Shown piece by piece: positions 15,887 to 24,237 of a stretch of DNA of 64,000 bases (the first letter of the stretch is position 1; each line of letters starts with the position of its first letter). The stretch spans positions 41,097 to 105,096 of the forward strand of contig JAWLFJ010000001.1 in the NCBI GenBank assembly GCA_041685625.1, written 5' to 3'. The stretch comes from Albimonas sp041685625 (lineage in GTDB: Bacteria > Pseudomonadota > Alphaproteobacteria > Rhodobacterales > Rhodobacteraceae). The notes beneath the pieces were generated by a model. That model searched no databases. It had not been told where the DNA came from and was given only the letters and a program-made list of their open reading frames with translations. Made by a program: the position numbers and the translations under genes.

Positions 15887-16294
15887 GCGATTCCGGCTCC
15901 GTCCCTTAACCCGCTCTTCACCCTTTTACCCGACATTGGCCTTGTCGCGGGGTTGATCAAGCGCCCCACGGCGAAGCGGAGGTCCTTGAAGGACCGCAAG
16001 GAGACCATGAATTCGGTTTCCCGCAGCACCCGGAGTTTCCGGGCCGGCGGGAAGGACCGCCGGCCGGGTGCGGCACCACCCACCCCACCCCTCGCTCCCA
16101 AGCGCCCGGCCGGCGGTCAACTCGTTCTCCTTCGCGGACCCGCGACGCCGCACGGCTTGCGATACGCTCGCCGGGACTGCATCTAGGGTGCCGAGACCGG
16201 GGCGGCGAGCCTTTCCGGGCCGGGGGCGCGCGGCGCGCGGCCGCGGAGACCGGGACGCGGGCCGCCCGTCCCCGACGCATCGGAGGAGACAGCC
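15887..16294. other. Intergenic region uvrB / NDUFS4-like gene
   Basis: About 400 bases between divergent genes. It contains a perfect 7-bp palindrome GGTCCTT-GA-AGGACC(G) near 15980, and a possible short reading frame described separately. No LexA box was found for uvrB. Confidence 0.45.
16007..16186 (+). CDS. Doubtful small ORF (59 aa)
   Basis: ATG at 16007 is preceded by CAAGGAGACC, a good Shine-Dalgarno. The product (MNSVSRSTRSFRAGGKDRRP...) is Arg/Pro-rich without any recognisable motif, and an opposite-strand frame is equally open. Listed only because of the ribosome-binding site; it may be chance. Confidence 0.15.
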   Translation: MNSVSRSTRSFRAGGKDRRPGAAPPTPPLAPKRPAGGQLVLLRGPATPHGLRYARRDCI

Positions 16295-16606
16295 ATGCTC
16301 GCCCGCATCTATCAGCCCGCCAAGACGGCCATGCAGTCGGGTCAGGCCAAGACGCACCAGTGGACGCTCGAATTCGCGCCGGAGCAGGCCAAGCGGATCG
16401 ACCCGCTGATGGGCTGGACCGGCTCGGGCGACATGCGCGGGCAGGTCCGCCTGAGCTTCGAGACCAAGGAGGCCGCGATGGAGTACGCCGAGCGTCACGG
16501 CATTCCCGCGCAGGTCTTCGATCCCAAGCCCCGGCGCGCGAACGTGCGGTCGAAGGGCTACGGCTCGAACTTCGCCTATGATCGACGGGGTGCCTGGACG
16601 CATTGA
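16295..16606 (+). CDS. NDUFS4-like complex I accessory subunit (ETC complex I subunit region)
   Basis: A 103-residue homologue of mitochondrial NDUFS4, an accessory subunit of NADH:ubiquinone oxidoreductase found in alphaproteobacteria. It shows MLARIYQPAKTAMQSGQA, WTLEFAPEQAKRIDPLMGWT, RLSFETKEAAMEYAERHGI and the C-terminal KGYGSNFAYDRRGAWTH, all matching the family, at the standard length. GGAGGAG precedes the ATG. It is monocistronic here, away from nuo genes. Confidence 0.93.
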   Translation: MLARIYQPAKTAMQSGQAKTHQWTLEFAPEQAKRIDPLMGWTGSGDMRGQVRLSFETKEAAMEYAERHGIPAQVFDPKPRRANVRSKGYGSNFAYDRRGAWTH

Positions 16607-16682
16607 GGCGGCCGCGCGGCGGACCCGTTCCGGGCCGCCTGGGCGCCGGCGCCGCGGGCCGGCCGCGCCGGCGCGCATGGCT

Positions 16683-17831
16683 TCAGCCCCGGGCGATCCA
16701 GCCGCCGCCCAGCACGCGCCCGCCGCCCGGCGCGTGGAACACGCAGGCCTGTCCGGGGGCGACGCCCTCCTCGGGCGCGAACAGCTCGACCTCGGCGCGG
16801 CCTCCGGGGGCGGGGCTGAGACGCGCCGGCGCCGGAGGCCGGGTCGAGCGGATCCGGGCCTCGATCTCCCAGCCGCCCTCGGGCGCGGCGTCGAGCGGCG
16901 AATCGCCCAGCCAGTTGATCTCCGTCAGCGGGACGCGGCGGGTGGCGAGCGCCTCGCGCGGGCCGACGACCACGCGGCGTGAGTCGGGGTCGAGCTTGAC
17001 GACGTAGAGCGGCTCGCCGCCCGAGACCTCGGCCCCGAGGCCGAGGCCGCGCCGCTGGCCGATGGTGTAGCGGATCACGCCCTCGTGCCGGCCGAGAACG
17101 GCGCCGTCGAGATGCACGATGTCGCCCGGCTCGGCGGCGCCGGGGCGGAGCTTCTCGATCAGCGCCGCGTAGTTGCCGTCCGGAACGAAGCAGATGTCCT
17201 GGCTGTCCGGCTTCTCGGCGATGTCGAGGCCGAGGTCGTGCGCGAGGCGGCGCGTCTCGGCCTTCGAGGCGAGATCGCCGAGGGGGAAGCGCAGGAAGCC
17301 GAGCTGCTCGCGCGTGGTGGCGAACAGGAAGTAGCTCTGATCGCGCGCGGGGTCGGCGGCGCGGTGCAGTTCGGGCCCCGCGGCGCCCTCGACGCGGCGG
17401 ACGTAGTGGCCGGTGGCGAGGCAGTCGGCGTCGAGTTCCCGCGCCGTCTCGAGCAGGTCGCGGAACTTCACCCGCTCGTTGCAGCGCACGCAGGGAATCG
17501 GCGTCGCGCCGGCGAGGTAGCTGTCGGCGAAGTCGTCGATCACGGCTTCGCGGAAGCGGCGTTCGTAGTCGAGCACGTAGTGCGGGAAGCCGATCGTCTC
17601 GGCCGCGCGGCGGGCGTCGTGGATGTCCCGCCCGGCGCAGCAGGACTTGGCGCGGCCGACCGCGGCGCCGTGGTCGTAGAGCTGCAGCGTGACGCCGACG
17701 ACCTCGTAGCCCTCCCGCGCCAGCATCGCGGCGACGACGGTGCTGTCGACGCCGCCGGACATGGCGACGACGACCCGGGTGGCGGCCGCGGGCTTGGGCA
17801 GGCCGAGGCTGTTGAGGGCGTGCACGGTCAT
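16683..17831 (-). CDS. mnmA: tRNA-specific 2-thiouridylase
   Basis: Thiolates U34 of Lys, Glu and Gln tRNAs. The 382-residue product contains the PP-loop VVVAMSGGVDSTVVAAML near residue 23, the catalytic Cys regions CVRCNERVKF and SQDICFVPDGNYA, and the C-terminal barrel with IGQRRGLGLG and GQACVFH. The start MTVHALNSLGLPK at 17831 precedes the PP-loop by the usual distance. Divergent from sciP across 113 bp. Confidence 0.97.
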   Translation of the reverse strand: MTVHALNSLGLPKPAAATRVVVAMSGGVDSTVVAAMLAREGYEVVGVTLQLYDHGAAVGRAKSCCAGRDIHDARRAAETIGFPHYVLDYERRFREAVIDDFADSYLAGATPIPCVRCNERVKFRDLLETARELDADCLATGHYVRRVEGAAGPELHRAADPARDQSYFLFATTREQLGFLRFPLGDLASKAETRRLAHDLGLDIAEKPDSQDICFVPDGNYAALIEKLRPGAAEPGDIVHLDGAVLGRHEGVIRYTIGQRRGLGLGAEVSGGEPLYVVKLDPDSRRVVVGPREALATRRVPLTEINWLGDSPLDAAPEGGWEIEARIRSTRPPAPARLSPAPGGRAEVELFAPEEGVAPGQACVFHAPGGGRVLGGGWIARG

Positions 17832-17944
17832 GGCGCGGGGTATGGGCGCCGGGACCCGGCCGGTCAACCGCGCGGGCGATTCACCGTCGTTCAACCCTCG
17901 CCCCCTAGCGTGAGTCGCGGGTGAGTGACGGTTTGGAGCGAACG

Positions 17945-18229
17945 ATGCGTAGCGAGGACGAGACTCGCCCGATCTCCGTGATCGGGCCCGACGGCATGCG
18001 TTTGACGCGCGAGGATCTGCCGAGCCCCGGAACCCGGCGATGGGTCGCCCGGCGCAAGGCGGCGGTGGTGGCCGCGGTGAACGGGGGCCTCCTGAGCGAG
18101 GCGGAGGCCTGCCGCCTCTACGGCCTGAGCGAGGAGGAGCTGGACAGCTGGCGCAGCGCGGTGGCGCGGCACGGGGTGAACGCCCTGCGCACCACGGCGC
18201 TGCAACGCTACAGATCAACGAGAAGTTGA
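17945..18229 (+). CDS. sciP: CtrA inhibitor SciP (DUF1153)
   Basis: SciP binds CtrA and blocks transcription of CtrA-dependent promoters in the alphaproteobacterial cell cycle. The 94-residue product shows the DUF1153 signature ISVIGPDGMRLTREDLPSP, RRWVARRKAAVVAAVNGGLL, then a helix-turn-helix (SEAEACRLYGLSEEELDSWR) and ALQRYR. The start at 17945 follows TTTGGAGCGAACG; upstream frames add nothing conserved. Its position directly before ctrA fits its function. Confidence 0.92.
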   Translation: MRSEDETRPISVIGPDGMRLTREDLPSPGTRRWVARRKAAVVAAVNGGLLSEAEACRLYGLSEEELDSWRSAVARHGVNALRTTALQRYRSTRS

Positions 18230-18248
18230 AAAGTTGGATTTACTCGCG

Positions 18249-18273
18249 TTAAGGTGGTAAGGGGTCGTTAAGG
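18249..18273 (+). promoter_or_regulatory. Triple TAAGG repeat in ctrA promoter region, possible CtrA autoregulation site
   Basis: TTAAGG (18249), GTAAGG (18257) and TTAAGG (18268) are spaced 8 and 11 bp apart, all in the same orientation, 62-86 bp upstream of the ctrA ATG. CtrA recognises TTAA-N7-TTAA(C) or TTAA-type half-sites, so these could be degenerate half-sites for autoregulation. The canonical spacing is not present. Confidence 0.4.
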
Positions 18274-18334
18274 ATCAGGTCCTAGGGTTCGCCGGAGAGA
18301 GAGGCCGTTCGAACCTTTTCTGGAGGAGCGTCGA

Positions 18335-19045
18335 ATGCGTGTGCTGCTGATCGAGGACGACCCCGCCACCGCGCAGAGCATCGAGCTGATGCTGCGCAAC
18401 GCGAACCTGAACGTCTACGCGACGGATCTGGGCGAGGAGGGGATCGATCTCGCCAAGCTCTACGACTACGACCTGATTCTCCTGGATCTGAACCTGCCGG
18501 ACATGACCGGCTACGACGTGCTCAAGAAGCTGCGCCTGGCCAAGGTGGAGACGCCGATCCTGATCCTCTCGGGGCTCGACGCCACCGACGACAAGATCCG
18601 CGGCTTCGGCTCCGGCGCGGACGACTACCTGACCAAGCCGTTCAACCGGGAGGAGCTGATCGCGCGGATCCACGCCATCGTGCGCCGCTCCAAGGGCCAT
18701 GCGCAGAGCGTGATCGAGACCGGGCGGATCAAGGTGAACCTCGACGCCAAGACCGTGGAGGTGGACGGCGCGCCGGTGCACCTGACCGGCAAGGAATACC
18801 AGATCCTCGAGCTGCTGAGCCTGCGCAAGGGGACCACGCTGACCAAGGAGATGTTCCTGAACCACCTCTACGGCGGGATGGACGAGCCGGAGCTGAAGAT
18901 CATCGACGTGTTCATCTGCAAGCTCCGCAAGAAGCTCTCGGGCGCCACCGGCGGCGAGAACTACATCGAGACCGTCTGGGGCCGCGGCTACGTGCTGCGC
19001 GATCCGACGCCGATGGCCGAACCCCTGGCGCCGACCGGGACCTGA
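18335..19045 (+). CDS. ctrA: Cell cycle response regulator CtrA
   Basis: OmpR-type master regulator; in Rhodobacterales it controls motility, gene-transfer-agent and late cell-cycle genes. The 236-residue product has a receiver domain with acidic E7-D8-D9, phospho-acceptor Asp51 in LILLDLNLPDMTGYDVL, and Lys of YLTKPFNREELIAR. Its winged-helix DNA-binding domain has LTGKEYQILELLSLRKGTTL and YIETVWGRGYVLRDP. GGAGGAG precedes the start. sciP lies immediately upstream. Confidence 0.97.
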   Translation: MRVLLIEDDPATAQSIELMLRNANLNVYATDLGEEGIDLAKLYDYDLILLDLNLPDMTGYDVLKKLRLAKVETPILILSGLDATDDKIRGFGSGADDYLTKPFNREELIARIHAIVRRSKGHAQSVIETGRIKVNLDAKTVEVDGAPVHLTGKEYQILELLSLRKGTTLTKEMFLNHLYGGMDEPELKIIDVFICKLRKKLSGATGGENYIETVWGRGYVLRDPTPMAEPLAPTGT

Positions 19046-19122
19046 GCGGCCCCGCCCGCGGCTTGACGCCGGCGCCGGCGAGGCGACATCTCGGCGGGAG
19101 CGTGGCCCCCGAGGAGAGAACG

Positions 19123-21348
19123 ATGTCGCCGGAGACCAAGCAGGAGGCCGAGTCCGGCCCGGACGGCGCCGCGCCCGAGGGCCGCGCGGACCGGAGCGCG
19201 GAGGAGAAGGCGGCGCCCGGCGGCGCGGAGGATCCCGCCGAGACGCCGGTGGAGGCGCTCGACGAGCCCGCCGCGCGGGCGGAGCTTGCGCGGCTCGCCG
19301 ACGTGCTGGCCCGGCTCGACCGAGCCTATCACGTCGAGGACGCGCCCCTCGTTCCCGACGCGGAATACGACGCGCTGAAGGCGCGGAACGCGGCGATCGA
19401 GGCGCGCTTTCCGGATCTCAAGCGCGCCGACAGCCCCTCCGAGCGGGTGGGCGCGGCCCCTGCGGAGGGATTCGGCAAGGTCCGCCACCGGGTGCGGATG
19501 CTGTCGCTCGAGAACGCCTTCGACGCGGAGGAGGCGGCGGACTTCGTCGCGCGCGTGCGCCGCTTCCTCGGTCTCGCGGAGGACGCCCCGCTGGCCTTGA
19601 TGGCCGAGCCGAAGATCGACGGCGTCTCGCTGGCGCTGCGCTACGAGGACGGCGCGCTGGTGGAGGCCGCGACGCGCGGCGACGGCGAGGTCGGCGAGAA
19701 CGTGACCGCCAACGCCCGCACGGTCGTCGAGATCCCCGAGCGGGTGAAGGGCGCGCCGGCGGTGCTGGAGGTGCGCGGCGAGGTCTACATGGCGCACGAC
19801 GACTTCGCGGCGCTCAACGCGCGGCAGGCCGAGGCGGGCGAGCGGACCTTCGCCAATCCGCGCAACGCCGCCGCCGGGTCGCTGCGCCAGCTCGACCCGC
19901 GGGTCACGGCCGCGCGGCCGCTGCGCTATTTCGCCTACTCCTGGGGCGAGCTCTCCGAGCCGCTGGCGGAGACGCAGTCCGGCGCGCTGGCGCGGCTCGA
20001 GGCGCTCGGCTTTCCGATCAACCCGCTGGCGGAGCGCGTGGACTCGCTGGAGGACGCCCTCGCGCTGCATCGGCGGATCGAGGCGGACCGCGCGCGGCTC
20101 GGCTACGACATCGACGGCGTGGTCTACAAGATCGACGATCTCGCGCTGCAGGCGCGGCTCGGCTACCGCAGCGCGACGCCGCGCTGGGCGATCGCGCACA
20201 AGTTCCCGGCCGAGACGGCGACGACGCTGCTGGAGGCGATCGAGATCCAGGTGGGGCGCACCGGCGCGCTCTCCCCCGTCGCGCGGCTGAAGCCGGTGAC
20301 GGTGGGGGGCGTCGTGGTGTCCTCGGCGACGCTGCACAACGAGGACTACGTGGCCGGCCGCGGCGCCGACGGCGAGCCGATCCGCGAGGGGCGCGACCTC
20401 CGCGAGGGCGACACGGTCACGGTCTATCGCGCCGGCGACGTGATCCCGAAGGTGCTGGACGTCGACCTCTCGCGCCGCCCGGCCGAGGCCGAGCCGTGGA
20501 CGCCGCCGACGGAATGCCCCGCCTGCGGCTCGGCCGCGGTGCGCGAGCCGGGCGAAGCGGTGCGCCGCTGCACCGGCGGGCTGATCTGTCCGGCGCAGCG
20601 GGTGGAGCGGCTCAAGCACTTCGTCTCGCGCGACGCCTTCGACGTCGAGGGGCTGGGGGCGAAGCAGATCGAGGCGTTCCACCGCGACGGCTGGATCCGC
20701 GAGCCGGCCGACGTCTTCGAGCTGGAGGCGCGTTACGGGCCGGGCAACGAGAAGCAGGTGAAGTTCCGCGAGGGCTGGGGCGAGAAGTCCGCCGCCAATC
20801 TCTTCGCGGCGATCGAGGCGCGGCGCCGGATCCCGCTCGACCGGCTGATCTTCGCGCTCGGCATCCGGCACGTGGGCGAGACCTCGGCCCGGATGCTGGC
20901 GCGCGCCTATGGCGACTGGGAGAGCTTCGAGACGGCGATGCGCGAGGCCGCGCCGATGGAGGGCGCGTCCTGGGAGCATCTGACCGCGATCGACGGCGTC
21001 GGGACGGTGATGGCGCGCAGCCTCGTGGAGTTCTTCGCCGAGCCGCACAACCAGGAGGCCGTCGGGCGGCTTCTGCGGCATCTCGAGGTCGAGCCCGTGA
21101 CGGCCCCGGCCACCGAGGGCTCGCCCGTGGCGGGCAAGACCGTGGTGTTCACCGGCACGCTGGAGCGGATGACGCGGGCCGAGGCGAAGGCGCGGGCGGA
21201 GGCGCTGGGCGCGAAGGTCTCGGGGTCGGTGTCGGCGAAGACGGACATGCTGGTGGCGGGGCCGGGCGCCGGCTCCAAGCTGAAGACGGCGGAGGCGCTC
21301 GGCGTCGAGGTGTTGAGCGAGGACGACTGGCTGTCGTTGATCGCCTAA
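19123..21348 (+). CDS. ligA: NAD-dependent DNA ligase
   Basis: Seals nicks in replication and repair using NAD. The 741-residue product has an extra acidic Ala/Pro-rich leader of about 40 residues. It then has domain Ia (AYHVEDAPLVPDAEYDAL), the adenylation Lys164 in EPKIDGVSLALR, FANPRNAAAGSLRQLDPR, the OB fold, a four-Cys zinc finger (CPACGS and RRCTGGLICPAQ), helix-hairpin-helix repeats, and a C-terminal BRCT domain (GKTVVFTGTLERMTRAEAKA). GAGGAG lies before the ATG at 19123. Confidence 0.97.
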   Translation: MSPETKQEAESGPDGAAPEGRADRSAEEKAAPGGAEDPAETPVEALDEPAARAELARLADVLARLDRAYHVEDAPLVPDAEYDALKARNAAIEARFPDLKRADSPSERVGAAPAEGFGKVRHRVRMLSLENAFDAEEAADFVARVRRFLGLAEDAPLALMAEPKIDGVSLALRYEDGALVEAATRGDGEVGENVTANARTVVEIPERVKGAPAVLEVRGEVYMAHDDFAALNARQAEAGERTFANPRNAAAGSLRQLDPRVTAARPLRYFAYSWGELSEPLAETQSGALARLEALGFPINPLAERVDSLEDALALHRRIEADRARLGYDIDGVVYKIDDLALQARLGYRSATPRWAIAHKFPAETATTLLEAIEIQVGRTGALSPVARLKPVTVGGVVVSSATLHNEDYVAGRGADGEPIREGRDLREGDTVTVYRAGDVIPKVLDVDLSRRPAEAEPWTPPTECPACGSAAVREPGEAVRRCTGGLICPAQRVERLKHFVSRDAFDVEGLGAKQIEAFHRDGWIREPADVFELEARYGPGNEKQVKFREGWGEKSAANLFAAIEARRRIPLDRLIFALGIRHVGETSARMLARAYGDWESFETAMREAAPMEGASWEHLTAIDGVGTVMARSLVEFFAEPHNQEAVGRLLRHLEVEPVTAPATEGSPVAGKTVVFTGTLERMTRAEAKARAEALGAKVSGSVSAKTDMLVAGPGAGSKLKTAEALGVEVLSEDDWLSLIA

Positions 21349-21384
21349 GGTGACGCCATATCCGCAAACGGGCGAGAGCGTCGC

Positions 21385-22944
21385 ATGATCGAGATCGAAC
21401 TGAAGATGCTGCTGCCGGACGGCGCGGCGGCGGAGGCGCTGCTGGCCTCGCCCGCGCTGGCGGCGGCCGCCTGCGGCCCGGCGCGCCGCAGGGCGCTGCG
21501 CTCGATCTATTTCGACACGCCGGACGGGCGGCTCCGCGCCGCCGGCCTCGCGCTCAGGCTGCGCAAGGACGGGGGGCGCTGGCTGCAGACGGTCAAGCGC
21601 GCGGGCGCCGCGGCCGGGGCCGGCGGCCTGTTCGCGCCGGAGGAGGCCGAGACCGCGGCGCCGGGGGGGCGCATCGACCTCTCGCGCCTGGCGGACCCGG
21701 CGCTGCGCGAGGCGGTGGAGGCGGCGCGGGGCGACGCGCCGCTCGCCGCCGTCTTCGAGAGCGTGATCGACCGGCGGATGCGCGACCTCGAGATGCCGTC
21801 CGGGCGGGTCGAACTGGCCGTCGACGTCGGCGAGCTGGTGGCGGGCGAGCGCCGGGCGGCGCTGGTCGAGGCCGAGCTGGAGCTGAAGGCCGGCGCGCCC
21901 GAGGCCGTCTACGAGGCGGCGCGCGCCGTGATGGGCGAGGGCGCCTGGCGCTTTTCCGAACGGTCCAAGGCGGCGCGGGGCCATGCGCTGGCGGCCGGGG
22001 CGCCGGCGCTGCCGCCGCCGGGGGCGCGCAAGGCGGCGACGGTCCCGCTCCGGCGCGGGACCACGGCGGAGGCGGCGGCGGTCGCGGTGCTCCGCGAGAC
22101 GCTGGCCCAGATCGACGCCAACGCGGCGGCCTGCCTCGCCGCGGACGATCCCAAGGGGTCGCACCAGCTGCGCGTCGGGCTTCGCCGCCTGCGCTCGGCC
22201 CTCCGGCTGTTCCGGCCGGCGGTCGGCGGGCCGGCGGCCGAGGCGCTGAACGATCGCGCGCGTATCCTGGCGCGGCGCGCCGGGGCGCTTCGCGATCTCG
22301 ACGTGCAGATCGACGAGGTGCTGCGCCCCGCGGCGGCGCGCGGCGGACCCGACGGGGCGGGGTTCGAGGCGCTGGCGGAGGCGCTGGAGCGGCGGCGCGA
22401 GGCGGCGCGTGCGGACCTTCGCGCCGCCTTGGCCGGGCCGGAGGGGCGCGGGCTGCTGCTCGATCTCTCCGCCTTCGTGGCGCTTCGCGGTTGGCTCGAC
22501 CCGGCCGATCACGCGCAGACGGCGCGGCTTTCCGAGCCGGCGGAGGCGCTGGCGGGGCGCGCGCTGGACCGCCTCTGGAAGAAGGTGCGGCAGGCCGCCG
22601 AGGGGTTCGACGATCTCGACGCCGAGGCGCGGCACCGGCTTCGCAAGGCGTTGAAGACGCTGCGCTATGGGGTGGAGTTTCTCGGCCCCCTGTTTCGGGC
22701 GAAGAAGCTCCGGGCCTTCCGCAGGCGGCTGAAGCGGCTGCAGGCGGCGTTCGGCGCGCTCAACGACGCGGCGGTGGCCGAGGCGACGTTCGCCGGTCCG
22801 GACGCGCCCTGTCCCGAGGATCCGCGGGCGCAGCGCGCGGCGGGCCGGCTGCTCGGCGGGCTGGCGCTGGCGGCGGAGGCCGAATGGCGCGAGGCGCGCG
22901 CCGACTGGGACGCCCTGCGCGCCGAGACGCCGTTCTGGCGCTGA
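21385..22944 (+). CDS. CYTH and CHAD domain protein (inorganic triphosphatase-like)
   Basis: The N-terminal CYTH domain (residues about 1-200) starts with the strand IEIELKMLLP, an EXEXK motif. It includes RSIYFDTPDGRLRAAGLALRLR, typical of triphosphate-tunnel metalloenzymes such as inorganic triphosphatase. The C-terminal CHAD domain (about 230-500) has the polyphosphate-binding helices: HQLRVGLRRLRSALRLFRP and RHRLRKALKTLRYGVEFL. The 519-residue length matches the ygiF-type architecture. It follows ligA by 36 bp and may share its transcript. Confidence 0.9.
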   Translation: MIEIELKMLLPDGAAAEALLASPALAAAACGPARRRALRSIYFDTPDGRLRAAGLALRLRKDGGRWLQTVKRAGAAAGAGGLFAPEEAETAAPGGRIDLSRLADPALREAVEAARGDAPLAAVFESVIDRRMRDLEMPSGRVELAVDVGELVAGERRAALVEAELELKAGAPEAVYEAARAVMGEGAWRFSERSKAARGHALAAGAPALPPPGARKAATVPLRRGTTAEAAAVAVLRETLAQIDANAAACLAADDPKGSHQLRVGLRRLRSALRLFRPAVGGPAAEALNDRARILARRAGALRDLDVQIDEVLRPAAARGGPDGAGFEALAEALERRREAARADLRAALAGPEGRGLLLDLSAFVALRGWLDPADHAQTARLSEPAEALAGRALDRLWKKVRQAAEGFDDLDAEARHRLRKALKTLRYGVEFLGPLFRAKKLRAFRRRLKRLQAAFGALNDAAVAEATFAGPDAPCPEDPRAQRAAGRLLGGLALAAEAEWREARADWDALRAETPFWR

Positions 22945-23007
22945 CGCGGTTGCGCCGGGGACCGGGGCGCGCTTCCCTCGCGCCGGTCGGGCGAAGGGGA
23001 GGCGCGC

Positions 23008-23733
23008 ATGGGCGGACTGGCGATCCTGGGGGCGGCGGGCGGCATCGGCCGGGCGCTCTCGACCGAGGCGGCGGCGCGGGGCTGGCGGGTGGCGGCGCTC
23101 GATCTGCCGGCCTCGCTGGAGCGCCATCCGCCGGCCGGCCCGTGCTTCGCGGTGGACGCCACCGACGCCGCGGCGATGGCGCAGGGCGCGGCCTGGGCGC
23201 GGGAGACGCTCGGCCGCGTCGACGGCTTCGTGGCGCTCGCCGGCTTCATGAGCCCGCCCGGGCCTGTCGCGGAAGCCTCGTCCGAGACCTGGCGCGAGGT
23301 CATCGACGGCAACCTCACGGCCACCTTCCTCGCGGCGCGGGCCTTCGCGGGGATCATGGAGGGCGGCGCGATGGTCTTCGCGGGCTCCGGCCTCGGCCAT
23401 CTGGCGCGGCCGGGCTTCGGACCCTACGCGGCCGCCAAGGCGGGAATCGCGCAGCTCGCGAAGCAGCTCGCGCTGGAACTGGCGCCGCGGGTGCGGGTCA
23501 ACACCGTCGCGCCCTCGGCCGTGGACACGGCGTTCCTGCGCGGCGGCACCGGGCGCTCGGACGAGGCCTCCGGCCCGCCCATCGACGTCGCGGCCTATGC
23601 GCGGGCGGTGCCGCTCGGCCGGATCGCGACGGCGGAGGACGTGACCGGGCCGATCCTGTTCCTGCTGTCGGAGGACGCGCGCTACGTCACCGGCCAGACG
23701 CTGCACGTCAACGGCGGCACGCACATGCCGTGA
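23008..23733 (+). CDS. Short-chain dehydrogenase/reductase
   Basis: A 241-residue SDR. The cofactor loop LGAAGGIGRALS lies at about residue 7 (TGxxxGIG-like), followed by the catalytic Ser in FAGSGLGHLA, YAAAKAGIAQLAKQL with the catalytic Tyr and Lys, and the C-terminal VTGQTLHVNGGTHMP. The substrate is not deducible. GAAGGGGAGG precedes the ATG. It lies after the CYTH-CHAD gene and converges on the thioesterase gene. Confidence 0.9.
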   Translation: MGGLAILGAAGGIGRALSTEAAARGWRVAALDLPASLERHPPAGPCFAVDATDAAAMAQGAAWARETLGRVDGFVALAGFMSPPGPVAEASSETWREVIDGNLTATFLAARAFAGIMEGGAMVFAGSGLGHLARPGFGPYAAAKAGIAQLAKQLALELAPRVRVNTVAPSAVDTAFLRGGTGRSDEASGPPIDVAAYARAVPLGRIATAEDVTGPILFLLSEDARYVTGQTLHVNGGTHMP

Positions 23734-23743
23734 CGGCAGGCGC

Positions 23744-24211
23744 TCAGCGGCCGTGGGCGTCGACCGGGTCGCCGCGGAGGTCGCCGCCGTTGCCGCGCCA
23801 GCGCATCACCGAGGTCGCCGTCGCGACCAGCGCGCCGGTCTCGTCGGTCAGCTCGCCCGCGGCGAAGTAGGATCTGCGCCCGCCGCCGGTCTGCCGCGCG
23901 TCGGCGATCAGGCGCCGGCCTCGGGGCTGGCCGACGTAGTTCACCGTCAGCGACAGCGTCATCGCCCGGCGCACCCGACCGGGCCAGGGGCACCAGCAGC
24001 CGCAGAAGCCGAGCGCGGTGTCGAGCAGGCCGGCATGGACCCCGCCATGCGGGATGCCGTGGCGGTTGGTGTGCGCCTCGGCGAGGTCGAGCTCGACCCG
24101 CGCGTGGCCCTCCGACCAGGCGGTCAGGCGGAAGCCGAGCAGGTCCTGATAGGGATAGGGCGCCTCGGCGGCGATCGGGTCGTGGTCGGGCGGGGGGACG
24201 GCGTCGTGCAT
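23744..24211 (-). CDS. PaaI family thioesterase (hotdog fold)
   Basis: A 155-residue acyl-CoA thioesterase-like protein. Motifs are LGFRLTAWSEGHARVELDL, NRHGIPHGGVHAGLLDTALG (HGGxxxxLxD hotdog motif with the acidic catalytic residue on the long helix), TLSLTVNYVGQP and GRRSYFAAGELTDETGALVATA. The substrate is unknown. It ends 26 bases before... the minus-strand nucleotidyltransferase gene lies upstream of it (27 bp), so they may be co-transcribed. Confidence 0.88.
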   Translation of the reverse strand: MHDAVPPPDHDPIAAEAPYPYQDLLGFRLTAWSEGHARVELDLAEAHTNRHGIPHGGVHAGLLDTALGFCGCWCPWPGRVRRAMTLSLTVNYVGQPRGRRLIADARQTGGGRRSYFAAGELTDETGALVATATSVMRWRGNGGDLRGDPVDAHGR

Positions 24212-24237
24212 CGGAGCTCCGGGTCGGTTCGGGGGGG

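Noticed and set aside
15887..15960. LexA box expected upstream of uvrB
   Set aside because: No GAAC-N7-GAAC or GTTC-N7-GTTC is present near the uvrB start, so SOS control cannot be claimed.
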